A stretch of 17,637 nucleotides of DNA, taken from contig JAACTI010000052.1 in the NCBI GenBank assembly GCA_009993495.1, forward strand, positions 1-17,637. The letters are read 5' to 3'. The DNA comes from Deltaproteobacteria bacterium (GTDB lineage: Bacteria; Desulfobacterota; Desulfuromonadia; Desulfuromonadales; Geopsychrobacteraceae). The position numbers were made by a program, and so were the translations under genes. Shown here in pieces: positions 7,756 to 14,922 of this stretch (positions within the stretch are counted from its first letter, which is position 1; each line of letters begins with the position of its first letter). Below the pieces are notes generated by a model that was not told where the DNA came from, made no database searches, and was given only the letters and a program-made list of their open reading frames with translations.

Positions 7756-8775
7756 TCATTTTTTTTCTGTCTGGGGAGCAGGCGGCTTCAGCCCAAACAT
7801 TTCGCGCAGACGGGTATCAATTTCCAGACAGATTTCCGGGTGCTCAGTCAGGTAGATTTTGGCATTTTCACGTCCCTGGCCAATGCGGTCGGTTTGATAA
7901 GAATACCAGGAACCACTTTTTTCAATCAGGTTGTGTTCAACCCCCAGATCAAGCAGATCGCCCTCAACCGAAATTCCGCCTCCATACATAATGTCGAATT
8001 CGGCCTGCTTGAAGGGGGGCGCGATTTTGTTTTTAACCACCTTGACCCGGGTGCGCCCACCGATAACTTCGTCGCCTTTTTTCAGTGAGGCGATGCGTCG
8101 AATATCCAGACGTACGGACGCGTAGAATTTAAGGGCATTGCCGCCGGTTGTGGTTTCGGGGTTACCAAACATGACGCCGATTTTCATGCGAATCTGATTG
8201 ATGAAAATGATGCTGCAGTTACTTTTGCTGACCGTCGCCGTTAATTTGCGCAGGGCCTGGGACATCAGGCGAGCCTGTAAGCCCATGTGGGAATCGCCCA
8301 TTTCCCCTTCAATTTCGGCACGTGGGGTGAGGGCCGCCACCGAATCGACCACCAGCACATCAATGGCCCCGCTGCGCACCAGCACCTCGGTGATTTCCAG
8401 GGCCTGTTCGCCCGTATCGGGTTGTGACACCAGCAAGTCATCGGCTCTAACTCCCAGCTTGCCCGCATATTCAATGTCCAGAGCATGCTCGGCATCGACA
8501 AAGGCGGCGACTCCGCCCAGTTTTTGCGCTTCGGCGACAATATGCAGGGCCAGGGTGGTTTTGCCCGAGGATTCCGGGCCGTAAATTTCGATAATCCGCC
8601 CGCGGGGTACGCCGCCGGCTCCCAGGGCCAGATCGAGGCTGAGGGCACCGGTTGAAATTGTCTGGATGCTGGGCATAACGTAGTCGGTACCCAGACGCAT
8701 GATGCTCCCCTTGCCAAATTGTTTCTCAATTTGCCCCATGGCCAGATCAATGGCACGCTTGCGATCTTCAGACAT
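7756..8775 (-). CDS. recA: Recombinase RecA
   Basis: 339 residues, full length, no intein. Forms ATP-dependent filaments on single-stranded DNA for strand exchange and for triggering LexA self-cleavage. Walker A GPESSGKTT (66-74), catalytic E96 (DAEHALD), Walker B VVDSV with D144, loop L1 (EGEMGDSHMGLQ) and the L2 region (about 195-212) are intact. The C-terminal domain ends in a basic/acidic tail. GGGAGAA precedes the ATG at good spacing. The gene starts only 15 bases after the kinase stop, so at least part of its expression probably comes by read-through. I found no convincing LexA box or dedicated promoter directly upstream. A 65-base gap leads to pilT, with no obvious terminator. Confidence 0.99.
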   Translation of the reverse strand: MSEDRKRAIDLAMGQIEKQFGKGSIMRLGTDYVMPSIQTISTGALSLDLALGAGGVPRGRIIEIYGPESSGKTTLALHIVAEAQKLGGVAAFVDAEHALDIEYAGKLGVRADDLLVSQPDTGEQALEITEVLVRSGAIDVLVVDSVAALTPRAEIEGEMGDSHMGLQARLMSQALRKLTATVSKSNCSIIFINQIRMKIGVMFGNPETTTGGNALKFYASVRLDIRRIASLKKGDEVIGGRTRVKVVKNKIAPPFKQAEFDIMYGGGISVEGDLLDLGVEHNLIEKSGSWYSYQTDRIGQGRENAKIYLTEHPEICLEIDTRLREMFGLKPPAPQTEKK

Positions 8776-8790
8776 GATGTTCTCCCAGGT

Positions 8791-10272
8791 TCATGGTGGT
8801 GTAACAATGGCCTTGCGGCGCTTGTACAGCGCCAGCATGGTGTGAAAAATACTGCCGGGCCCGTCGGGGCGGTCTTCGTTCCACAACAAGCCGCCATGGG
8901 CTTCAATCAAGCCCTTGGCCAGAGGCAGCCCCAGCCCGGCGCTGGGCGTCATTCCCAGATGAGGGTCGCGGCCATGCAGACTAATGTCACCGCCGGCGTG
9001 AAATTTCTCAAAAATGCGCAGACGTTCGTTTTCTTCGATGCCCGTGCCAGTGTCGATGATGCGAATATCTAGCATATCTGGAATATTTTCGCTGGTAAAA
9101 AATCCGGGACAAAAGGCTTCGAGTTGTGGCCGCATGCTGCGGATTTCGCTTTGGCATAGGTAGTGGGCATCGACCTGGACCCAGCCTCCCGCCGGGGTAT
9201 ATTTCAGCGCGTTGTCGAGGAGTTTTGATAGGGCGCGCGCAAGATGGTGGCGATCTCCGCAGGGGGAAAACAAATCGGGCAGGCTGCCGCGCCGCAGTTC
9301 AATCCCGCGCGCACGCGCCTGATCGGCCTTCTGATCCAGCAGGGCATCCAGAAGTTCAACCAGATCGATATTTTCACGTGCCAGATAAATATCGCGGGAT
9401 TCGATACGGGCGATTTCAAGGAGATTTTCCACCAGCATATTAAGGCGCTCACCGCCATGGAGCATGGTGGCCAGCAACGACCGCGTTTCGGGTGGGCTGT
9501 TTTGCAGATGATTCTCCAGCAGTTGCCCGGCCGAGAGGATACAGGTTAAGGGGGTGCGTAGTTCGTGGGACGCCAGGGCCAGAAAGCGATCTTTCATCTG
9601 CCCCCATTGCGCCAGGGTCTGATTTGCAACTTCAAGACGTTCGACATGTTCGCGCAGCTGTCGGCGGGAACGCTCCAGCTCGCGTTGGCTGGCTTCCGTC
9701 AGCCGATGTTGCCATTCGAGTTTTTCGAGGAGTTCGCAGGTGTCAATCCCCGCGGCAATAAACAGGCTGATCTGTTCAAGCAGGTCAATTTCGGTGCGTG
9801 AAAACTGGCGCGGCAGACCCTGAAAGAAAATCATTACCCCCAGGGTGCGGCCAGAGGCGACCAAGGGCAAGGCGAGCAAGCTGCGCCAGCCGACATCAAG
9901 CACTTCGCGGCAGTAAAGTTCGCCGGTTGTGCGCAGATCGACCCAGTTGTGGGGAACCCCACTGGTTACAACCTGATTTAACAGGCCCTGACCGGCGGGA
10001 ACCTTTTGCAGCTGGCGGCTGAGTTCGGGGGCAATGCCCCGTTGAGCACTCAGTTCAAGGGGCGAATTGGGGGCGGACGACTGGAAAATTCCACAGCCGT
10101 CGACGGCAAAGGCCGGCATGAGCAGCTTGAGAACTTCGGGCAAGAAGGCCGTGGTGCTGTGGCCGTTGGAAGTCAGCTGGGCAATTTGCTGAATCAGGCG
10201 CAGACCCGCCAATTCTTGCTGGCGGTCAAAGTCGTCGCTGACGTCTGTTTCGACCTGGATCTGACTTTTCAC
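8791..10272 (-). CDS. GAF-domain sensor histidine kinase
   Basis: 493 residues from a GTG at 10272, chosen because AAAGGAG sits eight bases upstream. A TTG at 10314 is in frame but has no ribosome site. Domains: a GAF sensor (about 25-185); a coiled-coil connector (about 180-225, rich in Glu/Arg/Leu); HisKA with H236 in ASHELRTP; and HATPase_c with N354 (LLDNALKYTP), DTGTGI at 407-412 and AGLGLPLAKG at 445-454. No transmembrane helix, so it senses a cytosolic signal that the GAF fold alone cannot name. No receiver domain is attached and no response regulator gene is adjacent, so its partner is elsewhere; the receiver-kinase at 665-1807 is one possibility. It lies between cinA (87-base gap) and recA (15-base gap) on the same strand. 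Confidence 0.92.
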   Translation of the reverse strand: MKSQIQVETDVSDDFDRQQELAGLRLIQQIAQLTSNGHSTTAFLPEVLKLLMPAFAVDGCGIFQSSAPNSPLELSAQRGIAPELSRQLQKVPAGQGLLNQVVTSGVPHNWVDLRTTGELYCREVLDVGWRSLLALPLVASGRTLGVMIFFQGLPRQFSRTEIDLLEQISLFIAAGIDTCELLEKLEWQHRLTEASQRELERSRRQLREHVERLEVANQTLAQWGQMKDRFLALASHELRTPLTCILSAGQLLENHLQNSPPETRSLLATMLHGGERLNMLVENLLEIARIESRDIYLARENIDLVELLDALLDQKADQARARGIELRRGSLPDLFSPCGDRHHLARALSKLLDNALKYTPAGGWVQVDAHYLCQSEIRSMRPQLEAFCPGFFTSENIPDMLDIRIIDTGTGIEENERLRIFEKFHAGGDISLHGRDPHLGMTPSAGLGLPLAKGLIEAHGGLLWNEDRPDGPGSIFHTMLALYKRRKAIVTPP

Positions 10273-10359
10273 CTTTGGCTCTCCTTTGCAACCCAATTCT
10301 GTTGCCCAATGCAAGCGAAGCGCAATTTAACGTAGTTCGCGATCAACGTCCAGTTGGGT

Positions 10360-11601
10360 TCATCCGGCTTCAAGGGCAAAGCGCCGTAGCCATTCCATGG
10401 CCATAAAGGCGCTCATGCGTTGAATTTTTTGACGGTCGCCATGAAACTGATAACCGCGCACCTGACACAGATCCTCGGCGGCGAGGGCGAGAAAAACTGT
10501 GCCGACGGGTTTGTCCAGGCTGCCGCCGCCAGGGCCGGCAATGCCGGTAATAGCGAGGGTCAAGTCCGTGCCGGTGACCGCACGCAAACCCTGGGCCATG
10601 GCAGTGGCGCACTCGGCACTCACGGCGCCCTGCTGCGCGATGATGTCGCGGGGCACCCCGAGCCAGTCAATTTTGGCCGCATCGGCATAGGTGATACCTG
10701 CCCGTTCAAAAAAATCGGAAGATCCTGCCACGCTGGTCAGCAGGTGACTGAGCAGGCCGCCGGTACAGGATTCCGCCAGGGATAAACGCAGCCCGGCGCG
10801 TTTGAGCAGCCTGCCCACCAGGGCGGGCATGGTTTCCTCATCGGTTTCTGCCAGATAATCACCCAGTTTATCCAAAAGTAAAGCTTGTGCGTCGTCGAGG
10901 AGGGTTGCGGCCAGGGGCGACTGGCAACGCAGGGTAATTTTCACCAGGGGATAATCGAGGGAGAAGCCGACATCTATGCCCGGGGGCAAGTCTTTGTAGG
11001 GAACCCGCGCTTCAAGCTGGGGTTCGGACAGGCCGAAAAATTTGAAGTTCCTTTGTTTCAGGGGAGCCCCTCCGGGTTTGGTCCGTTGCAGGGCGGGGAT
11101 CACCGCATTCTGCATCATGGGGCGCATTTCGGCGGGAACTCCGGGCAGGAAGAAGAGGTCGCAGTTCTGCTGGCGCAGCCAGAAGCCGGGGGCCGTGCCA
11201 ACCTGGTTGACCAGGGGCACCGACTTTTGTGGCATCTGGGCCTGGCGCCGCAGGGGGGCATCGAAGTCGCGCTGGCGCTCCTTGCAGTTTTGGGCGATCA
11301 TTTCGACGGCTTTGGGATTTTCTTCCAGGGCGCGACCCAGGGCGAGGGCCACAGTTTTGGCGGTGAGATCATCGCCGGTGGAACCCAGGCCGCCGGTGCA
11401 GATAATGACATCGTAATCGGTTAACAGCTGACGCAGGCTGCGGGCAATAGCGTCGGGATCGTCGCCAACGCAGACGGAGGTGGTCAAGCGGTAGCCGACC
11501 TCGCCCAGCAGCCGGGCAATGTCGCGGGTGTTGGTGTCGCTGCTGCTGCCGTTAAGCAGCTCGCTGCCGGTGGCCATAACCGCAATGCGGATCAGACTCA
11601 T
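10360..11601 (-). CDS. cinA: CinA-like protein (MoCF_biosynth domain plus NMN amidase domain)
   Basis: 413 residues. The N-terminal COG1058 domain (about 4-170) has MATGSELLNG, TGGLGSTGDDLT and FLPGVPAEM. In some bacteria this domain hydrolyses ADP-ribose or related pyridine nucleotides. The C-terminal PncC-type domain (about 258-410) has AESCTGG with Ser278, AGITYADAAK with Y305 and K310, and ITGIAGPGGG (351-360). PncC-type domains deamidate nicotinamide mononucleotide in NAD recycling. The name comes from competence and damage induction in streptococci, where cinA lies next to recA. Here a kinase gene separates them. The ATG at 11601 overlaps the larC stop as ATGA, with AGGAAGG six bases upstream inside larC, so translation is probably coupled. 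Confidence 0.95.
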   Translation of the reverse strand: MSLIRIAVMATGSELLNGSSSDTNTRDIARLLGEVGYRLTTSVCVGDDPDAIARSLRQLLTDYDVIICTGGLGSTGDDLTAKTVALALGRALEENPKAVEMIAQNCKERQRDFDAPLRRQAQMPQKSVPLVNQVGTAPGFWLRQQNCDLFFLPGVPAEMRPMMQNAVIPALQRTKPGGAPLKQRNFKFFGLSEPQLEARVPYKDLPPGIDVGFSLDYPLVKITLRCQSPLAATLLDDAQALLLDKLGDYLAETDEETMPALVGRLLKRAGLRLSLAESCTGGLLSHLLTSVAGSSDFFERAGITYADAAKIDWLGVPRDIIAQQGAVSAECATAMAQGLRAVTGTDLTLAITGIAGPGGGSLDKPVGTVFLALAAEDLCQVRGYQFHGDRQKIQRMSAFMAMEWLRRFALEAG

Positions 11602-12785
11602 GGTTGACCTTCCTCTTGAAGATATTGGTGACGTGCCGCCGCCTCGACCAGCCGATAAATTTCCGGCAGGGAATGCCCGCTTCTTTGCGCCAGAGCGCGA
11701 CAAGGGGCGTATTCGGGTGCAACGCGGATTAAGCGGCCATCATCAAAAAAAAGCTTGGCCTGCGCTCTGCCCAGGCTGGTCTCCACCTGCAGCAGGCGTC
11801 TTGCCAGTTTAAAGCGCTCGACGGGATAAGTGCGCACTCCGCTGGCGGTACTGGCGGTAAGTATGAGATGCGCCAGTTTCTCCTGCTGGGTCGCGTTGCA
11901 GACCAGGCTCAAGCAGGTGCCAGGTCGATTTTTCTTCATGTGTACAGGGCTGCAGGCAACATCAAGGGCTCCCGCGGCAAAAAGATCTTCAAACAGGGCG
12001 CCGAGCCATTCGGGGTTTGAATCGTCAATATTGGTTTCCATGACCACGACCTGATCGTGCAGCAGACCATTTGTGCTGCTGCCCAGAATGCCGCGCAGCA
12101 GGTTGGGGCGATCCTCCAGCTGCCAGCCGCCGACACCATAGGCGGTTTTTTCCACCCTCATGGTCGGAATGGCGCCGAAATGGGTGGCCTCGCAGGCAAT
12201 GGCCGCGCCACTGGGAGTGACCAGCTCGCGCGGATTATCACTGTCTACCACCGGTTGGCCCTTGAGTATTTCCAAAACCGCCGGTGCTGGTAAGGGCAGA
12301 ACTCCATGAGCGCAGTGACTCAGGCCCCGCGACAGGGGCAGCGGGGAGCAGATCAGGTGTTCAATGCCCAGAAGTTCCAGCCCGATGGCCGCACCAACCA
12401 GATCGATAAGCGCATCAAGGGCTCCGACTTCGTGAAAATGAACCTGTTCAAGGGCGATGCCATGAACTTTCGCTTCGGCTGCGCCCAGGCGCGTGAAGAT
12501 GCGCCGTGCCCGTTGGCGAATCGGTTCAGCCAGTAAGGATTCCGCCAGCAACTGATCAATCTGTTGCCAGCGGCGGTGGGCCGACTGCTGCGCACACTTG
12601 ACCGTCACGCGACATCCTTCGATGCCGTGACGGCATTCGCGACTTTGGTGCAGGTGCCAGCCGGGCAGGTTTAATTTGGCCAGTTCAGATTCAAGCTGGT
12701 TTTTTTCAAGACCAAGGTCAAGAATTAAACCCAGAAACATATCGCCCGAAATGCCGGAGAAGCAATCGAGATACAGGGTTTGCAT
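11598..12785 (-). CDS. larC: Nickel-pincer cofactor insertion enzyme LarC
   Basis: 395 residues, full family length. LarC uses CTP to insert nickel into pyridinium-bisthiocarboxylate mononucleotide, giving the pincer cofactor of LarA-type racemases and epimerases. Seen: LDCFSGISGDMFLGLILDLG (6-25), HFHEVGALDALIDLVGAA (116-133), SPLPLSRG (147-154), ELVTPSGAAIA (187-197), and the C-terminal METNIDDSNPEWLG (249-262) with DVACSPVHMKKNRPG (275-289). The gene is unbroken, unlike lactobacilli where LarC is made by a frameshift. The start at 12785 gives MQTLYLDC, and TAGGAA lies upstream at long spacing (about 12 bases). The open frame continues to 12959 without family likeness. LarA, LarB and LarE are not in the window. 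It is first in the group leading to cinA. Confidence 0.94.
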   Translation of the reverse strand: MQTLYLDCFSGISGDMFLGLILDLGLEKNQLESELAKLNLPGWHLHQSRECRHGIEGCRVTVKCAQQSAHRRWQQIDQLLAESLLAEPIRQRARRIFTRLGAAEAKVHGIALEQVHFHEVGALDALIDLVGAAIGLELLGIEHLICSPLPLSRGLSHCAHGVLPLPAPAVLEILKGQPVVDSDNPRELVTPSGAAIACEATHFGAIPTMRVEKTAYGVGGWQLEDRPNLLRGILGSSTNGLLHDQVVVMETNIDDSNPEWLGALFEDLFAAGALDVACSPVHMKKNRPGTCLSLVCNATQQEKLAHLILTASTASGVRTYPVERFKLARRLLQVETSLGRAQAKLFFDDGRLIRVAPEYAPCRALAQRSGHSLPEIYRLVEAAARHQYLQEEGQP

Positions 12786-12963
12786 GGATTTTTTTATTCC
12801 TACAGAATGTAAGGTTCCAAGATGAATGACGGTAAAAGAGGAGTGTATTACAGCGGGGCGCTGAACGAAAGAAGAACTTGCGCTCTCACGAAAGAGTTTT
12901 TGTGCGATTTTATTGATATCAACCCTGTTGCTGCTGCTTATCCACCCGATCCTGCGCAAGGAG

Positions 12964-13002
12964 GAAATTCCGAATTTCAGATCTAACTCTCTGAAATATC
13001 AG
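12964..13002. repeat. Overlapping inverted repeats at the larC promoter
   Basis: Three perfect inverted repeats overlap: GAAATT-CCG-AATTTC (12964-12978), ATTTCAG-10 bases-CTGAAAT (12974-12980 with 12991-12997), and CTGA-AATA-TCAG (12991-13002). They cover the candidate larC -10 and start point, where a repressor operator would be expected. Confidence 0.55.
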
Positions 13003-13023
13003 TAGAAATAATTTTTGTGCCAA
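12995..13023 (-). promoter_or_regulatory. Candidate sigma-70 promoter for larC
   Basis: Reading leftward: TTGGCA (13023-13018), exactly 17 bases, GATATT (13000-12995). Matches are five and four of six. Transcription would start near 12988, leaving a leader of about 200 bases before larC. That length is unusual and lowers confidence, unless the leader has a role. Confidence 0.35.
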
Positions 13024-13105
13024 GCTGGAATCTCACGGCTGTAAACAGTTTCTGTTGATAGCCCTGTGAAGAAGTCGCGCATTTAAGCGTTGGTCGCAGC
13101 AGGGA

Positions 13106-13190
13106 TCAGGGCCTGAGCGTTTTGCCTAAAAAAAAGGCAAGATCTCCGTGGAGCAAGTTACTGCTTTACCTGAAAGGCAAGTTCGGTAAC
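13106..13190 (+). repeat. Cluster of inverted repeats, possible structured leader RNA
   Basis: Four elements in tandem. TCAGG-G-CCTGA spans 13106-13116. TTGCCT-seven A-AGGCAA spans 13122-13140. CTCC-GT-GGAG spans 13144-13153. The last is a long stem at 13157-13190: GTTAC pairs with GTAAC, and inside it TGCTTT (13162-13167) pairs with AAGGCA (13174-13179), with one wobble and a six-base 3' bulge. AAAGGCAAG occurs twice, at 13133-13141 and 13173-13181. No T-run follows, so these are not intrinsic terminators. Confidence 0.45.
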
Positions 13191-13236
13191 AATGGCCAGC
13201 ACTTAAAATCATTGGGGCGAAAATTTGAAGGCAACG

Positions 13237-13248
13237 GTAAAATTTTAC
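13237..13248. repeat. 12-base perfect palindrome upstream of the acyl-CoA ligase
   Basis: GTAAAATTTTAC is fully self-complementary and ends 19 bases before the ligase ATG, just upstream of the ribosome site. It could be an operator for a dimeric regulator. Confidence 0.55.
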
Positions 13249-13267
13249 AAGAGCGAGGATCTCAACA

Positions 13268-14908
13268 ATGAATGATATTTTTCATTTGACTATGGGGGAG
13301 CTGCTGACCTCGGTTGCGAGTCATTATCCGGAGCAGGATGCCCTGGTTTATCCGGATCGGGGCTTGCGTTACAGCTGGCGGGCCTTTGATCAGAAGACCG
13401 ATCTTATCGCTCGTGGTCTGCTGAAGATGGGCATTGGTAAGGGCGATCATGTCGCTCTTTGGGCCTCAAATGTACCCGAGTGGGTGATTCTGCAATTCGC
13501 CACCGCCAAAATTGGTGCGGTGCTGGTGACGATTAATACCAGTTACCAGGCCGCCGAACTGGAATATATTCTCCGCCAGTCTGACGCGGGCACTCTGTTT
13601 ATGGTGGGAGAATTCAAGGGCACCGATTATCTGGAGATCATCCGGCGTGTGCTTCCCGAACTCAATGCTGGGCAGGTCACATCAACCACCCTGCCTCGTT
13701 TGAAACGCGTGGTCTTCCTGGGCGAAAACTGTCCCGAGGATCTGATCCCCTACGCGCGCTTGCGTGAACTGGCCTTGCAGGTCGAAGTCCACGAACTTGA
13801 GGCGGTTAAGGCCGGCCTGCACGAACATGAGGTGATCAACATGCAGTACACCTCGGGGACGACCGGTTTCCCCAAAGGCGTGATGCTGACTCACCATAAC
13901 ATTATCAACAACGGTTTCAACATTGGCCGCTGTATGGATTTCAGCAGTGCCGACCGTCTGTGCATTCCGGTGCCGTTTTTCCACTGTTTCGGCTGCGTAC
14001 TGGGAGTGATGGCCTGCGTGACCCACGGCGCGACCATGGTGCCGGTGGAGGTTTTTGATCCTCTGCACGTGCTGAAAACCATCGAAGCCGAGAAATGTAC
14101 CGCTGTCCATGGGGTGCCGACCATGTTCATTGCCGAACTGGAACATCCGCAATTTAAGGACTTCGATCTGCGTTCCCTGCGCACGGGGATCATGGCGGGC
14201 TCACCCTGTCCAACCGAAGTCATGCGCAAGGTGATGGACGAGATGCACTGTTGCGATATCACCATCGCCTATGGTCAAACTGAATCTTCGCCGGTGATTA
14301 CTCAAACCCGTACCCAGGATCCCCTGGAACTGCGGGTCGCCAGCGTTGGTCGTGCTCTGCCCGAAGTCGAGGTCAAAATTGTGCACATTGAAACCGGCGA
14401 CGCTTTACCGATCGGTCAGCAGGGCGAACTCTGCACCCGGGGGTATCATGTGATGAAGGGCTACTATAAAATGCCCGAAGAAACTGCCCAGGCGATTGAT
14501 GCCGAGGGCTGGCTGCATACCGGGGATCTGGCCGTCATGGACGCGCAGGGCTACTGCAAAATTACCGGCCGAATTAAAAATATGATTATTCGTGGCGGCG
14601 AAAATATTTATCCGCGTGAAATTGAAGAATTTCTTTATAAACATCCCAAAATTTCCGATGTCCAGGTTTACGGGGTGCCCGATGCCAAATACGGTGAGCA
14701 GGTGATGGCGGCGGTCAAACTTAAGCCGGGCGAAGCTTGCAGCGCCGAGGAAATTCGCGCTTTTTGTCAGGGCGAGATTGCCCGTTATAAAATTCCGCAC
14801 TATGTGAGTTTTGTCGATGGCTATCCCATGACCGCCAGCGGGAAGATTCAAGTGTTCAAATTGCGTGAACAGGCGATCGTCGATCTGAATCTGTCCACCG
14901 GTACCTGA
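13268..14908 (+). CDS. AMP-forming acyl-CoA ligase (FadD-like)
   Basis: 546-residue ANL-superfamily enzyme that activates a carboxylic acid to acyl-AMP and then acyl-CoA. Motifs are complete: P-loop YTSGTTGFPKG (194-204), YGQTESSP (335-342), GYHVMKGYY (392-400), WLHTGD (415-420), GRIKNMIIRGGENIYP (434-449) and the C-terminal A10 lysine K526 in PMTASGK. Overall it resembles the medium- and long-chain group; the substrate cannot be read from sequence. No transmembrane helix. GAGG lies nine bases before the ATG. It is first in a plus-strand operon with an M24 peptidase 14 bases downstream, then sir2 and a flavoprotein. The P-x4-G-K arrangement around K526 is the site that acyltransferases modify and Sir2 deacylases restore in acyl-CoA synthetases such as Acs. 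Confidence 0.93.
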   Translation: MNDIFHLTMGELLTSVASHYPEQDALVYPDRGLRYSWRAFDQKTDLIARGLLKMGIGKGDHVALWASNVPEWVILQFATAKIGAVLVTINTSYQAAELEYILRQSDAGTLFMVGEFKGTDYLEIIRRVLPELNAGQVTSTTLPRLKRVVFLGENCPEDLIPYARLRELALQVEVHELEAVKAGLHEHEVINMQYTSGTTGFPKGVMLTHHNIINNGFNIGRCMDFSSADRLCIPVPFFHCFGCVLGVMACVTHGATMVPVEVFDPLHVLKTIEAEKCTAVHGVPTMFIAELEHPQFKDFDLRSLRTGIMAGSPCPTEVMRKVMDEMHCCDITIAYGQTESSPVITQTRTQDPLELRVASVGRALPEVEVKIVHIETGDALPIGQQGELCTRGYHVMKGYYKMPEETAQAIDAEGWLHTGDLAVMDAQGYCKITGRIKNMIIRGGENIYPREIEEFLYKHPKISDVQVYGVPDAKYGEQVMAAVKLKPGEACSAEEIRAFCQGEIARYKIPHYVSFVDGYPMTASGKIQVFKLREQAIVDLNLSTGT

Positions 14909-14922
14909 GTTCGGAGTCTGCC

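Larger units (their letters stand above)
12786..13267 (+). other. Divergent intergenic region between larC and the acyl-CoA ligase
   Basis: 482 bases without a recognisable gene, AT-richer than the surroundings. It holds a candidate larC promoter (12995-13023), overlapping inverted repeats at 12964-13002, TTGATATCAA at 12913-12922, a cluster of hairpins at 13106-13190, and a 12-base palindrome at 13237-13248. A 54-codon plus-strand reading frame at 12822-12986 has AAGG seven bases before its ATG, but its product resembles nothing I know. No tRNA-like or named riboswitch core is recognisable. Confidence 0.7.

Noticed and set aside
8788..8805. GGTT...AAC arrangement just before recA, resembling a LexA site
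   Set aside because: It matches the Geobacter-type LexA pattern GGTT-N2-C-N4-G-N3-ACC at only eight of nine to seven of nine fixed bases, lies inside the kinase stop region, and recA in Geobacter sulfurreducens has been reported not to be bound by LexA.
10290..10360. AACCCAA and TTGGGTT inverted repeat between cinA and the kinase
   Set aside because: Only seven pairs across 57 bases, no T-run; likely chance.
12786..12959. Upstream extension of larC by 58 codons
   Set aside because: The frame is open but begins at TTG without a ribosome site, and the added residues do not resemble LarC. MQTLYLDC at 12785 fits the family start.
13010..13024. TGGCAC on the minus strand as a sigma-54 -24 element
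   Set aside because: The -12 GC that should follow is AT here, so the essential half is absent.
13106..13190. Possible GEMM (cyclic di-nucleotide) riboswitch
   Set aside because: GGCAA elements are present, but the GGGACGCAAAGCC core and tetraloop arrangement are missing.
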